DNA of 64,000 nucleotides from DAOUMF01 sp034408935 (GTDB lineage: Bacteria > Chloroflexota > Dehalococcoidia > SM23-28-2 > RBG-16-64-32). Shown here piece by piece: positions 40,577 to 50,030 of this stretch (positions are counted from its first letter, which is position 1; each line of letters begins with the position of its first letter). A program made the translations under genes and the position numbers. The stretch spans positions 1 through 64,000 of the forward strand of contig DAOUMV010000025.1 of the NCBI GenBank assembly GCA_034408935.1. Reading direction: 5' to 3'. Under the pieces are notes generated by a model. The model saw only the letters and a list, made by a program, of their open reading frames with translations. It did no database searches and was not told where the DNA came from.

Positions 40577-41731
40577 CTAGGTGGCCGCTGCCTCAGCAGG
40601 CCGAGGCGGCGCCGGCCGTTCCTTCATCCCGAACAGGAACCGCACCACGCCCACGCGCTTCACTAACAGCTCGTAGAGCCCTAGCGTCGCCAGGAGCGAA
40701 AAGAGGAGCACCAGCGTGTACTCCGCTGGCACCCCTATTCCCCACTTCAGCACGTAGAAGCCGATCACGACGATCACCGTTTGATGCAGGATGTAGAAGG
40801 GGTAGGCGGCCTCGTTCGCGTAGCGCAGCGCGCGGTTGCTCACGCTCAGGAACTGCCGGCCGTAGCCGAGGATGGCGACGATCCACAGCCAGCGGTCGAG
40901 CTGGTACAGGAACGTAACGCCGATCGCTTGCGGCGTGTAGTCCCCGCCGAAGTCGACATCCAACGCCCAAACGGCGTTCAGGGGCACTGCCGCCATGATC
41001 CCGAGCATCACGGCCGCGCCCTTGTGCCGGTCGATCGCCTCCTCGAATCGCTTGTCCGCAACAACGATGTACCCGAAGACGAAGAACAGGAAGTAGCGGA
41101 AGGGGTTCGGTTCGACATCGCCTCCCAGGTATTCGGCGGCGAGCAGCGGCACGGCGAACAGGAAGATCGCACCGGGGTGTCGGCAGAGGCCGGCTGTTCG
41201 CGACAGAAACCGCGATCCGGATCCCCTCCGAAGGTAGAGCAGCAGCGCCAACCCCACGATCGAGAACACGAACAGGTAGAGGATGAACCACAGATGTGCC
41301 GGCGTGAACGTCCCCTTGTAGCCCTCGATGTCGCTCCAGTCGCTGAAGAAGTCAGCCCAGAAGCGGAGGTATGACTCGTCGTAGTGGAATTTCGACATAC
41401 GTGCCATGAACCCCTGCGGCGGTATCACCACCAGCACGCCGAATACCAGCGGGATTAGCAGCCGCTTGAACCGCTCCGTCGCGTACTGTCCTGCCGTGCG
41501 GAAGCCGAGCGCGAACCACGACGCCGCTCCCGCCACCACGAACAGAAGCGGCATGTGCCAGGGCTCCACGAACTGGACGAAGTGCGAGAGCGGCCAGCTC
41601 AGCGCCTCGCTCTTCACGTAGAACGGCTCCGCCACGTTCGGCTCATCGATGTTGAACAGCCGCGCCGAGTGGAACGGCACGAGGAGGAGGACCGCGAGTA
41701 TGCGGATCCAATCGATGTCATGTCGCCTCAT
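40577..41731 (-). CDS. Acyltransferase-3 family membrane protein (OpgC-like)
   Basis: The protein has 384 residues and about ten membrane helices. The N-terminus RRHDIDWIRILAVLLLVPFHSARLFN has the catalytic-type His of this family. EPWHMPLLFVVAGAASWFALG, TPAHLWFILYLFVFSIVGLALLL and AAYPFYILHQTVIVVIGFYVL are standard blocks. It transfers acyl groups to extracytoplasmic sugars or lipids; the substrate is unknown. It is transcribed toward the MFS gene and shares its upstream module. Confidence 0.9.
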   Translation of the reverse strand: MRRHDIDWIRILAVLLLVPFHSARLFNIDEPNVAEPFYVKSEALSWPLSHFVQFVEPWHMPLLFVVAGAASWFALGFRTAGQYATERFKRLLIPLVFGVLVVIPPQGFMARMSKFHYDESYLRFWADFFSDWSDIEGYKGTFTPAHLWFILYLFVFSIVGLALLLYLRRGSGSRFLSRTAGLCRHPGAIFLFAVPLLAAEYLGGDVEPNPFRYFLFFVFGYIVVADKRFEEAIDRHKGAAVMLGIMAAVPLNAVWALDVDFGGDYTPQAIGVTFLYQLDRWLWIVAILGYGRQFLSVSNRALRYANEAAYPFYILHQTVIVVIGFYVLKWGIGVPAEYTLVLLFSLLATLGLYELLVKRVGVVRFLFGMKERPAPPRPAEAAAT

Positions 41732-41742
41732 GCGTGTGCCGC

Positions 41743-41790
41743 TCTGCTCCGATACCTTGTCAGGCGCCTTGCCGTCATGCTAGCGGGGCG
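41743..41790 (-). promoter_or_regulatory. 48-bp promoter/leader module (acyltransferase gene)
   Basis: It ends 11 bases before the ATG at 41731. It has one mismatch to 40505-40552. The distance to the start codon is the same in both copies, which supports a promoter/leader role rather than random repetition. Confidence 0.6.
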
Positions 41791-41834
41791 TCTATCCCCC
41801 TGTCCACCCGAAGCGGCCGCTCCCGCGCGCGTGG

Positions 41835-41840
41835 TATTCT
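41835..41840 (+). promoter_or_regulatory. -10 box of deacetylase gene, leaderless
   Basis: TATTCT lies six bases before the GTG at 41847, without a ribosome site. Transcription should start at or next to the GTG. Confidence 0.55.
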
Positions 41841-41846
41841 CACACC

Positions 41847-42749
41847 GTGAACCTCGCCCAGCGCCTAGGCTTCGCCGCCGACGACCGCGTCCTCATCCTC
41901 CACGCCGACGACGTCGGCAGCTCACATGCCGCCAACGCCGCCGCCTTCGAGTGCCTGGAGCACGGCAGCCTCACCTCCGGTTCCGTCATCGTGCCCGCCC
42001 CCTGGTTCCCGGAGGCCGCCGCCTTCGCCCGCGACCACCCCGACGCCGACCTCGGCGTCCACCTGGCCCTGACCTGCGAGTACGACTCGTATCGCTGGCG
42101 TGCCCTCAGCGATCGCTCCGTCGCCCCCGGCCTCTACGACGACGAGGGCTACCTCTGGCGAACCGTCGCCGAGGCCGCCGCGCACATCTCCGTCGAGGAG
42201 GCCGGGAGGGAACTGCGCGCCCAGGTCGAGACGGCCCTCGCCGCCGGCATCGATGCCACCCACCTGGACACCCACATGGGCACCGTCGTCCACCCCAAGT
42301 TCATTGAGACTTACGTCTCGCTCGGCCTGGAGTACGGCATCCCCATCTTCGCCTACCGCCCCAACCCGGAGCGGCTGCGTCGATCCGGCCTGGGCGACTT
42401 CTGGGACGCCCTCGAGCCCCAGCTCAAGCGACTGGACGACGCCGGCTTCCCCGTCCTCGACAACGTCCTGGTCAGCACGCTGGAGCGCCCGCCGGAGGAG
42501 AAGGAGGCGTACTTCAAGCGCCTCTTCGCCGACCTCAGGCCTGGCCTTACCCATTTCCTCATCCACCCGGCCGTGGCCTCCGCCGAGGTCACCGCGATGG
42601 CTGACACCGCGCACATGCGCGCCAGGGAGTACGAGCTCTTCCGCGACCGCTCGATGGCGGACGAGCTGGCCGGGCTTGGCGTCAAGACAATCGGCTACCG
42701 CCGCATCCGCGACGCCTACCGCTCGGGCGCGCTCGAGAAGGGCGGCTGA
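41847..42749 (+). CDS. ChbG/YdjC-like carbohydrate deacetylase
   Basis: The protein has 300 residues from the GTG at 41847. VLILHADDVGSSHAANAAAFE carries the metal-binding Asp of the family. DADLGVHLALTCEYDSYRW and DATHLDTHMGTVVHPKF supply the His ligands, and LTHFLIHPAV is the late conserved His. Family members remove acetyl groups from N-acetylated oligosaccharides such as chitobiose. No signal peptide is present, so it is cytoplasmic. Convergent with the large TSP3 gene. Confidence 0.88.
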   Translation: MNLAQRLGFAADDRVLILHADDVGSSHAANAAAFECLEHGSLTSGSVIVPAPWFPEAAAFARDHPDADLGVHLALTCEYDSYRWRALSDRSVAPGLYDDEGYLWRTVAEAAAHISVEEAGRELRAQVETALAAGIDATHLDTHMGTVVHPKFIETYVSLGLEYGIPIFAYRPNPERLRRSGLGDFWDALEPQLKRLDDAGFPVLDNVLVSTLERPPEEKEAYFKRLFADLRPGLTHFLIHPAVASAEVTAMADTAHMRAREYELFRDRSMADELAGLGVKTIGYRRIRDAYRSGALEKGG

Positions 42750-42839
42750 GCGGGAAGCCAGTCGACCGGGCGCTGCCGCGCGCCAGCCCCGCCTCTGGCA
42801 GCGCAGGCACTCTGGCGGGAGCCGCCCCGAAACGTCAAC

Positions 42840-42879
42840 GCGCCTGAGCGCCCCAGGGAGGGGCGGAGCGCCCAGGCGC
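42840..42879. terminator. Terminator-like nested hairpin
   Basis: The outer stem GCGCCTG/CAGGCGC encloses the inner stem CGCCCC/GGGGCG, between the convergent deacetylase and TSP3-protein genes. No T tract is present. Confidence 0.5.
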
Positions 42880-42920
42880 GATCCGTCGTCCGTGCGGTGT
42901 CGCTCTAGTGGCCACTCACC

Positions 42921-45866
42921 CTACGGTGTGCACATGGAGCCGAAGTACGGTGGCAGCACCATGAACACGTCCCCCAGGTTAATGAAGCCGTTCGGCTGCA
43001 GGTCTCGCCGGACACTCCAGTCGGGAACGGTGTCACCATTCGTGTCGGGGATCCCTGGACTGGAGCCGAAGTACGGCGGTAGCACGTTGAAGACGTCCCC
43101 CAGGTTGATGAACGTGTTCATGTCAAAGTCGCACGGCCAGGCGTCGTCCGCCGGGTCATCCGGACAGTTGTCTGCGGTGTCGGTGCCGATCGTGCCCTCG
43201 TTCGCGTCCGTCCAGCCGTCGCAATCGCTGTCCCCCGGCGGCACCTGCCATGCGGTGGCTACCACCGGACAGTTGTCACAGACGTCCCCCCAGCCATCGC
43301 CATCCACATCATCCTGGCTGAGGTTGTAGTCGAGGGGACAGTTGTCGCAGGCGTCGCCGAATGTGTCACCGTCGGCGTCGTACTGGCCCGCGTTGGCAGT
43401 GTCCATGCAGTTATCGCAGGTGTCGCCAACGCCGTCGCCGTCGAGGTCCTCCTGGCCGGGGTTGACGTCACTGAGGCAGCTGTCGCAGACGTCAAGGATG
43501 CCGTCTCCATCCGAGTCCTGGGTTGGGCAGTCCTCGTTGATGGCCAGCATGGCCGCCTGAGGAAAGGTCAGGTGGCTCTCGTTGAGAGACGAGAACGCTT
43601 TTGCGAAGCCAAAAGCGAGGCAGGCGGGACCGCCGGAGATCGCGTCCAGGTCGATTCTAGTGATGGTCCCGTCCCCGTCAGTGCCGGGCCCTCCCATTGA
43701 GTAAAAGGCTCCAGCATTCAACCGGGACGTCTTCTTCTGAGTAACACTCACGGCGCCGGGAAGCTTGATGAGGTCATCCCAGCTTACCGGGTCTACCGAG
43801 TTGGGGTCGTAGTCCATCCACGCGTCGTAGCCGGTAGGGTCCTCAGTATCGCCGGTCACGTAGACGTCGATCGTGTGGTCCGCGACGCCGTCGCCTAGGT
43901 TCGCCGGGGCCACATCGACCCGCATGCACGACTCCAGGGTCCCCAGCGTGTTGGCGCTGTTGCCCGAGGTCTCGGGATCGATGCCCATGATGACATCGCC
44001 ACCCGGCGACCATAGAGGCGGGCCGGTGGGACCCCCGACGCATGTGGCTCCCCAATACCACATCAGGTTGTACTCAAGGTCGGACACTAAGGAGACGGCG
44101 CCGTCGCCGTTCAGGTCCAGGCGCTGTACTTCTGGGGTCCATCCCGGGTCGGTATACAGGAGGCCCACACCGGGATTGGGTGGCAGGTAGTGCATCACGT
44201 CAAGTAGGTTCACCAGGGTGTCGTGGTTCATGTCCGGCGGCCAGGCGTCGTGTTCCCCGGAGAACAGCGGGCAGAAACTGACGGGGTCGGTACCGATGTA
44301 CGTCCACTCCATCAGGTTGCTGTAGCCGTCGCCGTCGCTGTCCAGGGTGGGGTTGCCGACAGCGTCGATCATGACGTGGGTCATCTGGCCGGGGTCGTTG
44401 GCATCGCCGTCGTTCGGGTCGACGTCGCTGCCCCAGCCGTCACCGTCGTTGTCAACGACGCCGCCGCCGGTGATCGTCACCGAGTCGACGTGGATGGCGT
44501 TGAAGTAGAGTCCGTCGCTCACGTAGTCGCTGCCGCCCTGCTCCGAGTCGCAGTCGTTACCGATCGCGTCCCCTTGAGGGCCGCCGTCGGGCGCGGCCGC
44601 CTTGTAGGTGACGGCCTCTTCGCTGTCGGTCTCACCGCCGGGAAGCGGGTTGGCGACCTGGGGGCAGAGGTCCTGGCTGTTCAAGTAGCCGTCGCCGTCC
44701 TCGTCGTCGTTCTTGATCCCCGGGTCCGGGTCACAGGCAGGGTCCAGCATGTCGGTGTCGACGCCGTTGGTGGTGTAGGGATCGTCGGTGTTGGCGGTCC
44801 AGGCGCAGGTGTCGAAGTTGTTCTCGATGCCGTCCCCGTCGGCGTCGCGCAGGCTCTGGGTGCGGACCTGCGCCATGTGGGACGTGCTGGCTGGGGAGGT
44901 CAGGCGCGGCGTGTCGCCAACACCGTTGCCGGTGGTGTCTACCATGCCCAGGAGCATCTCTTGGCTGTTGAGCGGGGAGCAAAAATCCGAGATGGGTTCA
45001 GCGTGGATTATCCTGGCGGTGGGGTCGTTCCGGACGACGACAGTGGTGTAGCCCAGGTCGCTGATCAGCTTGGCGAAGGGGTGATTGAGGGTGTTCGGGT
45101 TGGAGGAGAAGGCGGCCTGGAGGTCTCCCGGCGCGAACACCACAGCCTGGAGCATCTGCCAGTCGCCGCCGGGCGGCACCTGGGTGAGACCTGCGTAGCG
45201 GGCGTGCGGCGTCACCGGCGAGAAGCCGCCGGTAGCGTCGCCGCTGCCGTCGGGGTCGAAGAACCTGTTCAGGGTGTGTGGGTAGCCCGTGACGATCGGA
45301 GAGTTGGCGTTGGCCTGGCCGAAGTAGGCATCGCCGCCGTCGATGGCCATGGTGGCGAAGCGGTCCGGTGTCCCCTCCGGCGAGACGCCGATCACGCTGG
45401 TGATGTTGTCGGTGGTGGAGTCCCACCAGATGAAATCGGGCGGGATGGTGTTGTCGCACGGGGTGGCCATCAGGCCAAACGTGGCGGTGGTGCGCTCAAC
45501 GCCGCCGGCGGCGGTGCCGTCCGGGATGGCGGCGTCCGCGGCCACGGTGAAGTCGGCTAGGCTGGTCACGTAATAGCCTTGGTCGTAGCTCATGTGGCCG
45601 TAGGGTATGTTGAATGTGATGGTGACGTCGGGGTTGCCGCTCGGCGTTGTGTCCGGCGTGCAGGCGCCGCCGGCGCCGGGCAGCGGCGCCGGGCCGCTGA
45701 AGCCGGGCGAGAGGTCGTTGCAGAGCTTGATGTCGAAAGTGGGCTGGAACTGGGGAGTGCCGGGGATCCACTGGGCGTAGGTATGGCCGGGCATCCCCCC
45801 GGACCCCAGCAATAAGAGAACCGTCAGGGGCAGCAGAAGAACCGCCGTTGGTCGGAACGTACTCAT
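42921..45866 (-). CDS. Large secreted protein with thrombospondin type 3 repeats and dockerin-like end
   Basis: The protein has 981 residues from the ATG at 45866 (GGGAGGGGG upstream). The signal peptide is MSTFRPTAVLLLPLTVLLLL, with cleavage near TYA-QW. The first 330 residues are an unrecognised beta-rich region. Many calcium-type DxDGDGxxD motifs then follow around 340-560, an interrupted dockerin-like pair around 575-640, another globular part, and a run of TSP3 repeats (CDNCxxxxNxxQxDxDGDGxGDxCDNC) around 790-900. The C-terminus holds two half-dockerin units, each with INLGDVFNVLPPYFGS or INLGDVFMVLPPYFGS. It is probably a calcium-stabilised cell-surface or matrix protein, with the dockerin-like end docking to a cohesin-type partner not seen here. 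Confidence 0.85.
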   Translation of the reverse strand: MSTFRPTAVLLLPLTVLLLLGSGGMPGHTYAQWIPGTPQFQPTFDIKLCNDLSPGFSGPAPLPGAGGACTPDTTPSGNPDVTITFNIPYGHMSYDQGYYVTSLADFTVAADAAIPDGTAAGGVERTTATFGLMATPCDNTIPPDFIWWDSTTDNITSVIGVSPEGTPDRFATMAIDGGDAYFGQANANSPIVTGYPHTLNRFFDPDGSGDATGGFSPVTPHARYAGLTQVPPGGDWQMLQAVVFAPGDLQAAFSSNPNTLNHPFAKLISDLGYTTVVVRNDPTARIIHAEPISDFCSPLNSQEMLLGMVDTTGNGVGDTPRLTSPASTSHMAQVRTQSLRDADGDGIENNFDTCAWTANTDDPYTTNGVDTDMLDPACDPDPGIKNDDEDGDGYLNSQDLCPQVANPLPGGETDSEEAVTYKAAAPDGGPQGDAIGNDCDSEQGGSDYVSDGLYFNAIHVDSVTITGGGVVDNDGDGWGSDVDPNDGDANDPGQMTHVMIDAVGNPTLDSDGDGYSNLMEWTYIGTDPVSFCPLFSGEHDAWPPDMNHDTLVNLLDVMHYLPPNPGVGLLYTDPGWTPEVQRLDLNGDGAVSLVSDLEYNLMWYWGATCVGGPTGPPLWSPGGDVIMGIDPETSGNSANTLGTLESCMRVDVAPANLGDGVADHTIDVYVTGDTEDPTGYDAWMDYDPNSVDPVSWDDLIKLPGAVSVTQKKTSRLNAGAFYSMGGPGTDGDGTITRIDLDAISGGPACLAFGFAKAFSSLNESHLTFPQAAMLAINEDCPTQDSDGDGILDVCDSCLSDVNPGQEDLDGDGVGDTCDNCMDTANAGQYDADGDTFGDACDNCPLDYNLSQDDVDGDGWGDVCDNCPVVATAWQVPPGDSDCDGWTDANEGTIGTDTADNCPDDPADDAWPCDFDMNTFINLGDVFNVLPPYFGSSPGIPDTNGDTVPDWSVRRDLQPNGFINLGDVFMVLPPYFGSMCTP

Positions 45867-46424
45867 CGGTCCCCCTCCCTTTGGGCACGATAGCGCGCGC
45901 ATCGCGGCGCGTCGCAGCTATGTCAGCATGTTAGAGGGAAGAATTGGATCTATCGTAGGGAAGCCCCCTCCCTTCTGGCCTGCCGCCATCCAGGCCGACT
46001 CCGGCGCATCCTTCGCTGCTCCAGAAAACGGAGCAGCCAGCCTATAGTCGGCTCCGCCCCCACATGCGCCGCTGCGCCGCCTGAGGTGGCTCAATGTGTC
46101 ATCAACTGCCTGAACAGTATCGCGTTGCCCAGAAGATGTCAATGCGTGAGATGACGTAGAGCATAGTGTGGCGAATATTGGCAAAGTACACAAGCACAGA
46201 TAGGGGCGTGGGGACGAGATGTCGCTCAGGTTGACATGAAAAGTGCCCTCGGCAGGGCAAGCCCAGAGGGACGGGAGGCGCGGCCGCTGCTGCGTCTCTC
46301 TCTTACGTCTGCCCCCGTCACCGCGCCTTCCATGTAACAACCACCCATCAAACCGGTTCTTACTACATGAGCGGTGAGAGAAGTGCTGCGGTTGCTGCGG
46401 CTGCCGCTGAAGTGAGGCAAAGAC
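45867..46424. other. Divergent intergenic region, no gene seen
   Basis: These 558 bases lie between the TSP3-protein gene (-) and an anchored-protein gene (+). A TTGACA lies at 46231-46236 on the plus strand with only a weak -10 (AGGGCA) downstream. The region is less GC-rich than the genes. I see no supported coding sequence or RNA. Confidence 0.5.
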
Positions 46425-47540
46425 ATGGACTCTTGGAACGGTCTGCAACGAGACGATTGGGATCGCCCTCGCGGCAACAGCCATGACGAACCACCTCAGG
46501 AGAAGTATCTCGGCCTGACCGCCACCCAGTTCAACGTAACTGTCCTGGGCATCATCGGCGCCATCGCCATCGTCGTTGGCCTCTTCGTCCTCGGCGGCGC
46601 CGGCGCCGTGGGTGACTTCTTCAGCGGTGGCGACGACTCCTCATCGGAGAGCGCCGCGGTGGTGAAGACGGTCACCCCCTCCGACGCCGAAGCGACCCCG
46701 GACGCAACCCCCGCGCCGGTTCCCACCAGCGAGGGCGACGAGGGCACTGGCGACCGCGACAGCGGGGCCCCGACACCAACCTCAGCGCCAACCCCAGCGC
46801 CGGCCCCCACCGTCGTCCCGGACGACATCGCTGACGAGGGCGACAGCGGCACCCCGGTTGAGCAGGTCCTCAACACGTTTGACCCGTTTACCCTGATGGG
46901 CGCCCTTGGAAGCTCCGGATCTCCTGCTGATATCAGCATCTCCGGGCCCGACGGCACCACGTTCGTCCCTTCCGACCAGGCAGACGATTCCCTCAAGGCG
47001 ATAGTGGTCCAACAGGGCGACCTCCCGCCCGGCTTCTCCTCTCTGGGTGAGATGTCCTTCTCCGTCCCCACCGGGCAGGCGACCGCCGACATGGTGGCCA
47101 GCATGTTCGCCACCGGCGATCTTGACAGCGGCGACCTCGGGACGATGGTCATTTCGGCTGTGATGGTGGGCCCAGACGTCACCGCGGAGTTGGGGAACTT
47201 CGACGAGCTGGAGGAGATGACCCAGGCTGACCTGGACGAAGCTGCCGCGGCCATGGAGGAGTTCGGGGTCACCCTCATCGAGATGGAGCTGCTCGACGCC
47301 TCGGGCTTGGGCGACGCGGGTATGGGCATGCACATGGTCATGGACTTCAGCGGCATGTTCGACGCTTTCGGCATGCCGCAAGATGAGTCCGTGCCTAGCG
47401 GCATCGCCTGGGACATGTACGCTTTCGCCCAAGGCGAACGCCTGCTCATGGTCATGGTGATGTGGCTGCCCGACGGCGTGTCAGGCGTGGATGCCCACGC
47501 CCTCGCCGAGATCATGGACGCCAGGGCCGCGGTGCAGTAG
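46425..47540 (+). CDS. Single-pass membrane protein with Pro/Thr linker, unknown function
   Basis: The protein has 371 residues. A 35-residue hydrophilic cytoplasmic start is followed by one membrane helix (TVLGIIGAIAIVVGLFVLGGAG), an acidic Ser/Asp/Pro/Thr linker of about 90 residues (low complexity, PTPTSAPTPAPAPTVVP), and an extracellular domain of about 200 residues, Met- and Asp-rich (AGMGMHMVMDFSGMFDAFGMPQ). No known domain is recognised. The Met-rich part could bind metal, but this is speculative. The gene converges on ppsA and is ended by a strong shared terminator. Confidence 0.75.
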   Translation: MDSWNGLQRDDWDRPRGNSHDEPPQEKYLGLTATQFNVTVLGIIGAIAIVVGLFVLGGAGAVGDFFSGGDDSSSESAAVVKTVTPSDAEATPDATPAPVPTSEGDEGTGDRDSGAPTPTSAPTPAPAPTVVPDDIADEGDSGTPVEQVLNTFDPFTLMGALGSSGSPADISISGPDGTTFVPSDQADDSLKAIVVQQGDLPPGFSSLGEMSFSVPTGQATADMVASMFATGDLDSGDLGTMVISAVMVGPDVTAELGNFDELEEMTQADLDEAAAAMEEFGVTLIEMELLDASGLGDAGMGMHMVMDFSGMFDAFGMPQDESVPSGIAWDMYAFAQGERLLMVMVMWLPDGVSGVDAHALAEIMDARAAVQ

Positions 47541-47575
47541 CTGGCGCCTCAAGCTCGGCTCGCAAGGCAAACGAA

Positions 47576-47603
47576 GGCGGCCCCGCCAAGCGGCGGGGCC
47601 GCC
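47576..47603. terminator. Bidirectional terminator
   Basis: A 12-bp perfect stem GGCGGCCCCGCC/GGCGGGGCCGCC with loop AAGC lies between the convergent anchored-protein gene and ppsA. Confidence 0.85.
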
Positions 47604-47626
47604 CCTGATCTCGATTCGTCTGGCCC

Positions 47627-49921
47627 CTACGAGCCGCTGCCGCCTACGGTCGCCGGCTCCGCCTCCAGCGCCCCCTCCGCCTTGGCGATGATCTCCCTCG
47701 TCTTATCGATGACGTCCGGGTTCACCGACACTGACGTGATCCCCCACTCCACCAGCTTCTGCGTTATCTCCGGGTAGTCGCTTGGTGCCTGGCCGCAGAT
47801 GGAGCTTGTGATCCCCCGCCTCTTGGCCGTCGTCACCAACTGCTCAAGAGCCAGCATCACCGCCTCGTTCCGCTCGTCGAACTCCATTTGGAACGCGGCG
47901 TTGTCCCGGTCGATCCCCAGCGTCAACTGCGTCAGGTCGTTCGACCCGATGCTGATCCCGTCGATGCCAACGTCGATGAACCGATCGAGGATGAACACGT
48001 TCGAGGGCACCTCCGCCATCATCCACAGCTTGAACTCGTCCGACCGTTGCAGCCCCTCGCGATCCAGGATCTCCTTCACCTCCGCCAGCTCCTCCGGCGT
48101 CCGCACGAAGGGGATCATCACCCACAGGTTGGGGTACTCGCTCCGCACCCGCTTGATCGCCTCTATCTCCAGCTTGAACGCTTCCTCGTCGCGCGCGTAG
48201 CGGGAGGCGCCCCGATACCCGATCATCGGGTTCTCTTCGTCGGGCTCGTACTTCGCGCCGCCCTTCAGGTTACTGTACTCGTTCGTCTTGAAGTCCGTCG
48301 TGCGGTAGACCACCGGCCGAGGGTGGAACGCCTTGGCGAAGGAGCGCAGGCCGTCGGCCAGCTTCTCGATAAACTCCTCCTGGCGCCCTTCCTCGATGAC
48401 CAGGCTGGGGTGCTCCCCGATCTGCGCCACGATGAACTCCGCGCGCAGAAGGCCCACGCCGTCAACATGCTGCCTCGCCACCCGATCCGCCAGCTCCGGT
48501 TCCGCAAGGTTGACGTACACCCTAGTACGAGTCTTGATGTCGGCAGCGACCGCGCGGCGCTTCTTCTCTTCTTCCGCCCAGGCCAGGCGGGCCTCGGCTC
48601 GCCCCTCGTAGACGCACCCGCCGGAGCCGTCCACAGTGATCGTCTGCCCGGTGCTCAGGCTCTTGGTGGCCTCTCCGGTGCCCACCACGCAGGGGATGCC
48701 CAGCTCGCGAGAGACGATGGCGGCGTGCGCGGTGCGGCCGCCCTTGTCGGTGACGATGGCCGCCGCCCGCTTCATCGCGGGCACGAAGTCCGGGGTAGTC
48801 ATCTCGGCGACTAGGACGTCGCCGTTGACCACCTTGTCGATCTCCGATGGGCTGAGGACTATCTTCACCTCACCTACGGCTACGCCGGGACTGGCCGGTG
48901 AGCCTTGGAGGAGGACAGGCGCTGTCTCTTCCGGCAGATCCGCTCCCCTCGCCGCCTCAGCGGTGACCGTCACCGGCCGCGTCTGCACTATGTACAGATC
49001 GCCGTCGGTTTCCGCCCATTCGATGTCCTGGGGGAACCCGTAGTACTCCTCCACCCGCTTGCCGATCTCCGCCAGCGCCACGACCTGCTCGTCCGAGAGC
49101 TTCTGGAGCTGCGCTTCCTCCTTGGGGATCTCCACCCAGTGGATGTTTTCCTCTGGGGAGGTGGCCGACTCCGGGTTGGCGACGAGCTGCTTCTCTTGGC
49201 TGGCCACCCTCCTCTCCACGATCGAGAGCGATTCCTTGTCCACAACGTACAAGTCGGGAGTAACAGCGCCGGACACGATCGCCTCTCCAAGGCCGTAGAT
49301 GGCCTCAATCACTACCTTGCTCCTGTCTCCGCTCACCGGCTCCATGGTGAACATCACGCCGGAGTGCTGGGACTGAACCATGCGCTGGACCGGTACCGCG
49401 ATGCCCACCTTCATGTGCTCGAAGCCGCCCTCCGCACGGTAGAAGATCGCCCGCGCCTCGAACAACGAGGCCCAGCAGGCCTGCGTGGCAGTCACTACGT
49501 CGTCCTCGCCGATCACGTTGAGGAAGGTGCTCTGCTGTCCGGCGAAGGACGCCTCCGGCAGGTCCTCAGCTGTGGCCGAGCTGCGCACCGCTACTGGGCC
49601 TTCCCCCAGATCACGGTAAGCACGCTTGATTGCGGTTGCTGTCTCTGCCCCCATCTCCGCTTCCGTGATCATCTGTCTGATCTCGGCGGCCACCTTCTGC
49701 AGTTGGGCGCTGTCGTTCGGGTCGATGGTTGAGAGGAACTGGGAGATCTTGGGCCGTAGTCCCGACTCATCGAGGAAGTGGAAGTAGGCCTGCGAGGTAA
49801 CGATGAACCCCGGGGGTACGGGTATGCCAGCCTTCGTCATCTCCCCCAGGTTAGCTCCCTTTCCACCCACCATCCCGATGTCACCCTTGTCCACTTCCTG
49901 GAACCAGACCACTCGTTTCAT
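47627..49921 (-). CDS. ppsA: Phosphoenolpyruvate synthase
   Basis: The protein has 764 residues from the ATG at 49921 (AGGAGGAGCG upstream); upstream codons in the same frame are Arg/Ser-rich and not family-like. The N-terminal ATP-grasp part has VGGKGANLGEMTKAGIPVPPGF and VRSSATAEDLPEASFAGQQ. The phosphohistidine domain has GGRTAHAAIVSRELGIPCVVG. The C-terminal TIM barrel has VYRTTDFKTNEY, IGSNDLTQLTLGIDRD and ICGQAPSDYPE with the catalytic Cys. It converts pyruvate and ATP to PEP, AMP and phosphate for gluconeogenesis. It lies downstream of glmS. Confidence 0.96.
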   Translation of the reverse strand: MKRVVWFQEVDKGDIGMVGGKGANLGEMTKAGIPVPPGFIVTSQAYFHFLDESGLRPKISQFLSTIDPNDSAQLQKVAAEIRQMITEAEMGAETATAIKRAYRDLGEGPVAVRSSATAEDLPEASFAGQQSTFLNVIGEDDVVTATQACWASLFEARAIFYRAEGGFEHMKVGIAVPVQRMVQSQHSGVMFTMEPVSGDRSKVVIEAIYGLGEAIVSGAVTPDLYVVDKESLSIVERRVASQEKQLVANPESATSPEENIHWVEIPKEEAQLQKLSDEQVVALAEIGKRVEEYYGFPQDIEWAETDGDLYIVQTRPVTVTAEAARGADLPEETAPVLLQGSPASPGVAVGEVKIVLSPSEIDKVVNGDVLVAEMTTPDFVPAMKRAAAIVTDKGGRTAHAAIVSRELGIPCVVGTGEATKSLSTGQTITVDGSGGCVYEGRAEARLAWAEEEKKRRAVAADIKTRTRVYVNLAEPELADRVARQHVDGVGLLRAEFIVAQIGEHPSLVIEEGRQEEFIEKLADGLRSFAKAFHPRPVVYRTTDFKTNEYSNLKGGAKYEPDEENPMIGYRGASRYARDEEAFKLEIEAIKRVRSEYPNLWVMIPFVRTPEELAEVKEILDREGLQRSDEFKLWMMAEVPSNVFILDRFIDVGIDGISIGSNDLTQLTLGIDRDNAAFQMEFDERNEAVMLALEQLVTTAKRRGITSSICGQAPSDYPEITQKLVEWGITSVSVNPDVIDKTREIIAKAEGALEAEPATVGGSGS

Positions 49922-50030
49922 GCCTGCGCTCCTCCTGTCAGAAGCCTCTCGGGCCCGCCTGTCTGAAGATCGCCAACACGTAATTATACATGGCCTGTGC
50001 TTATGACGCGGCAAGAGGGTGTGAGTGAAG

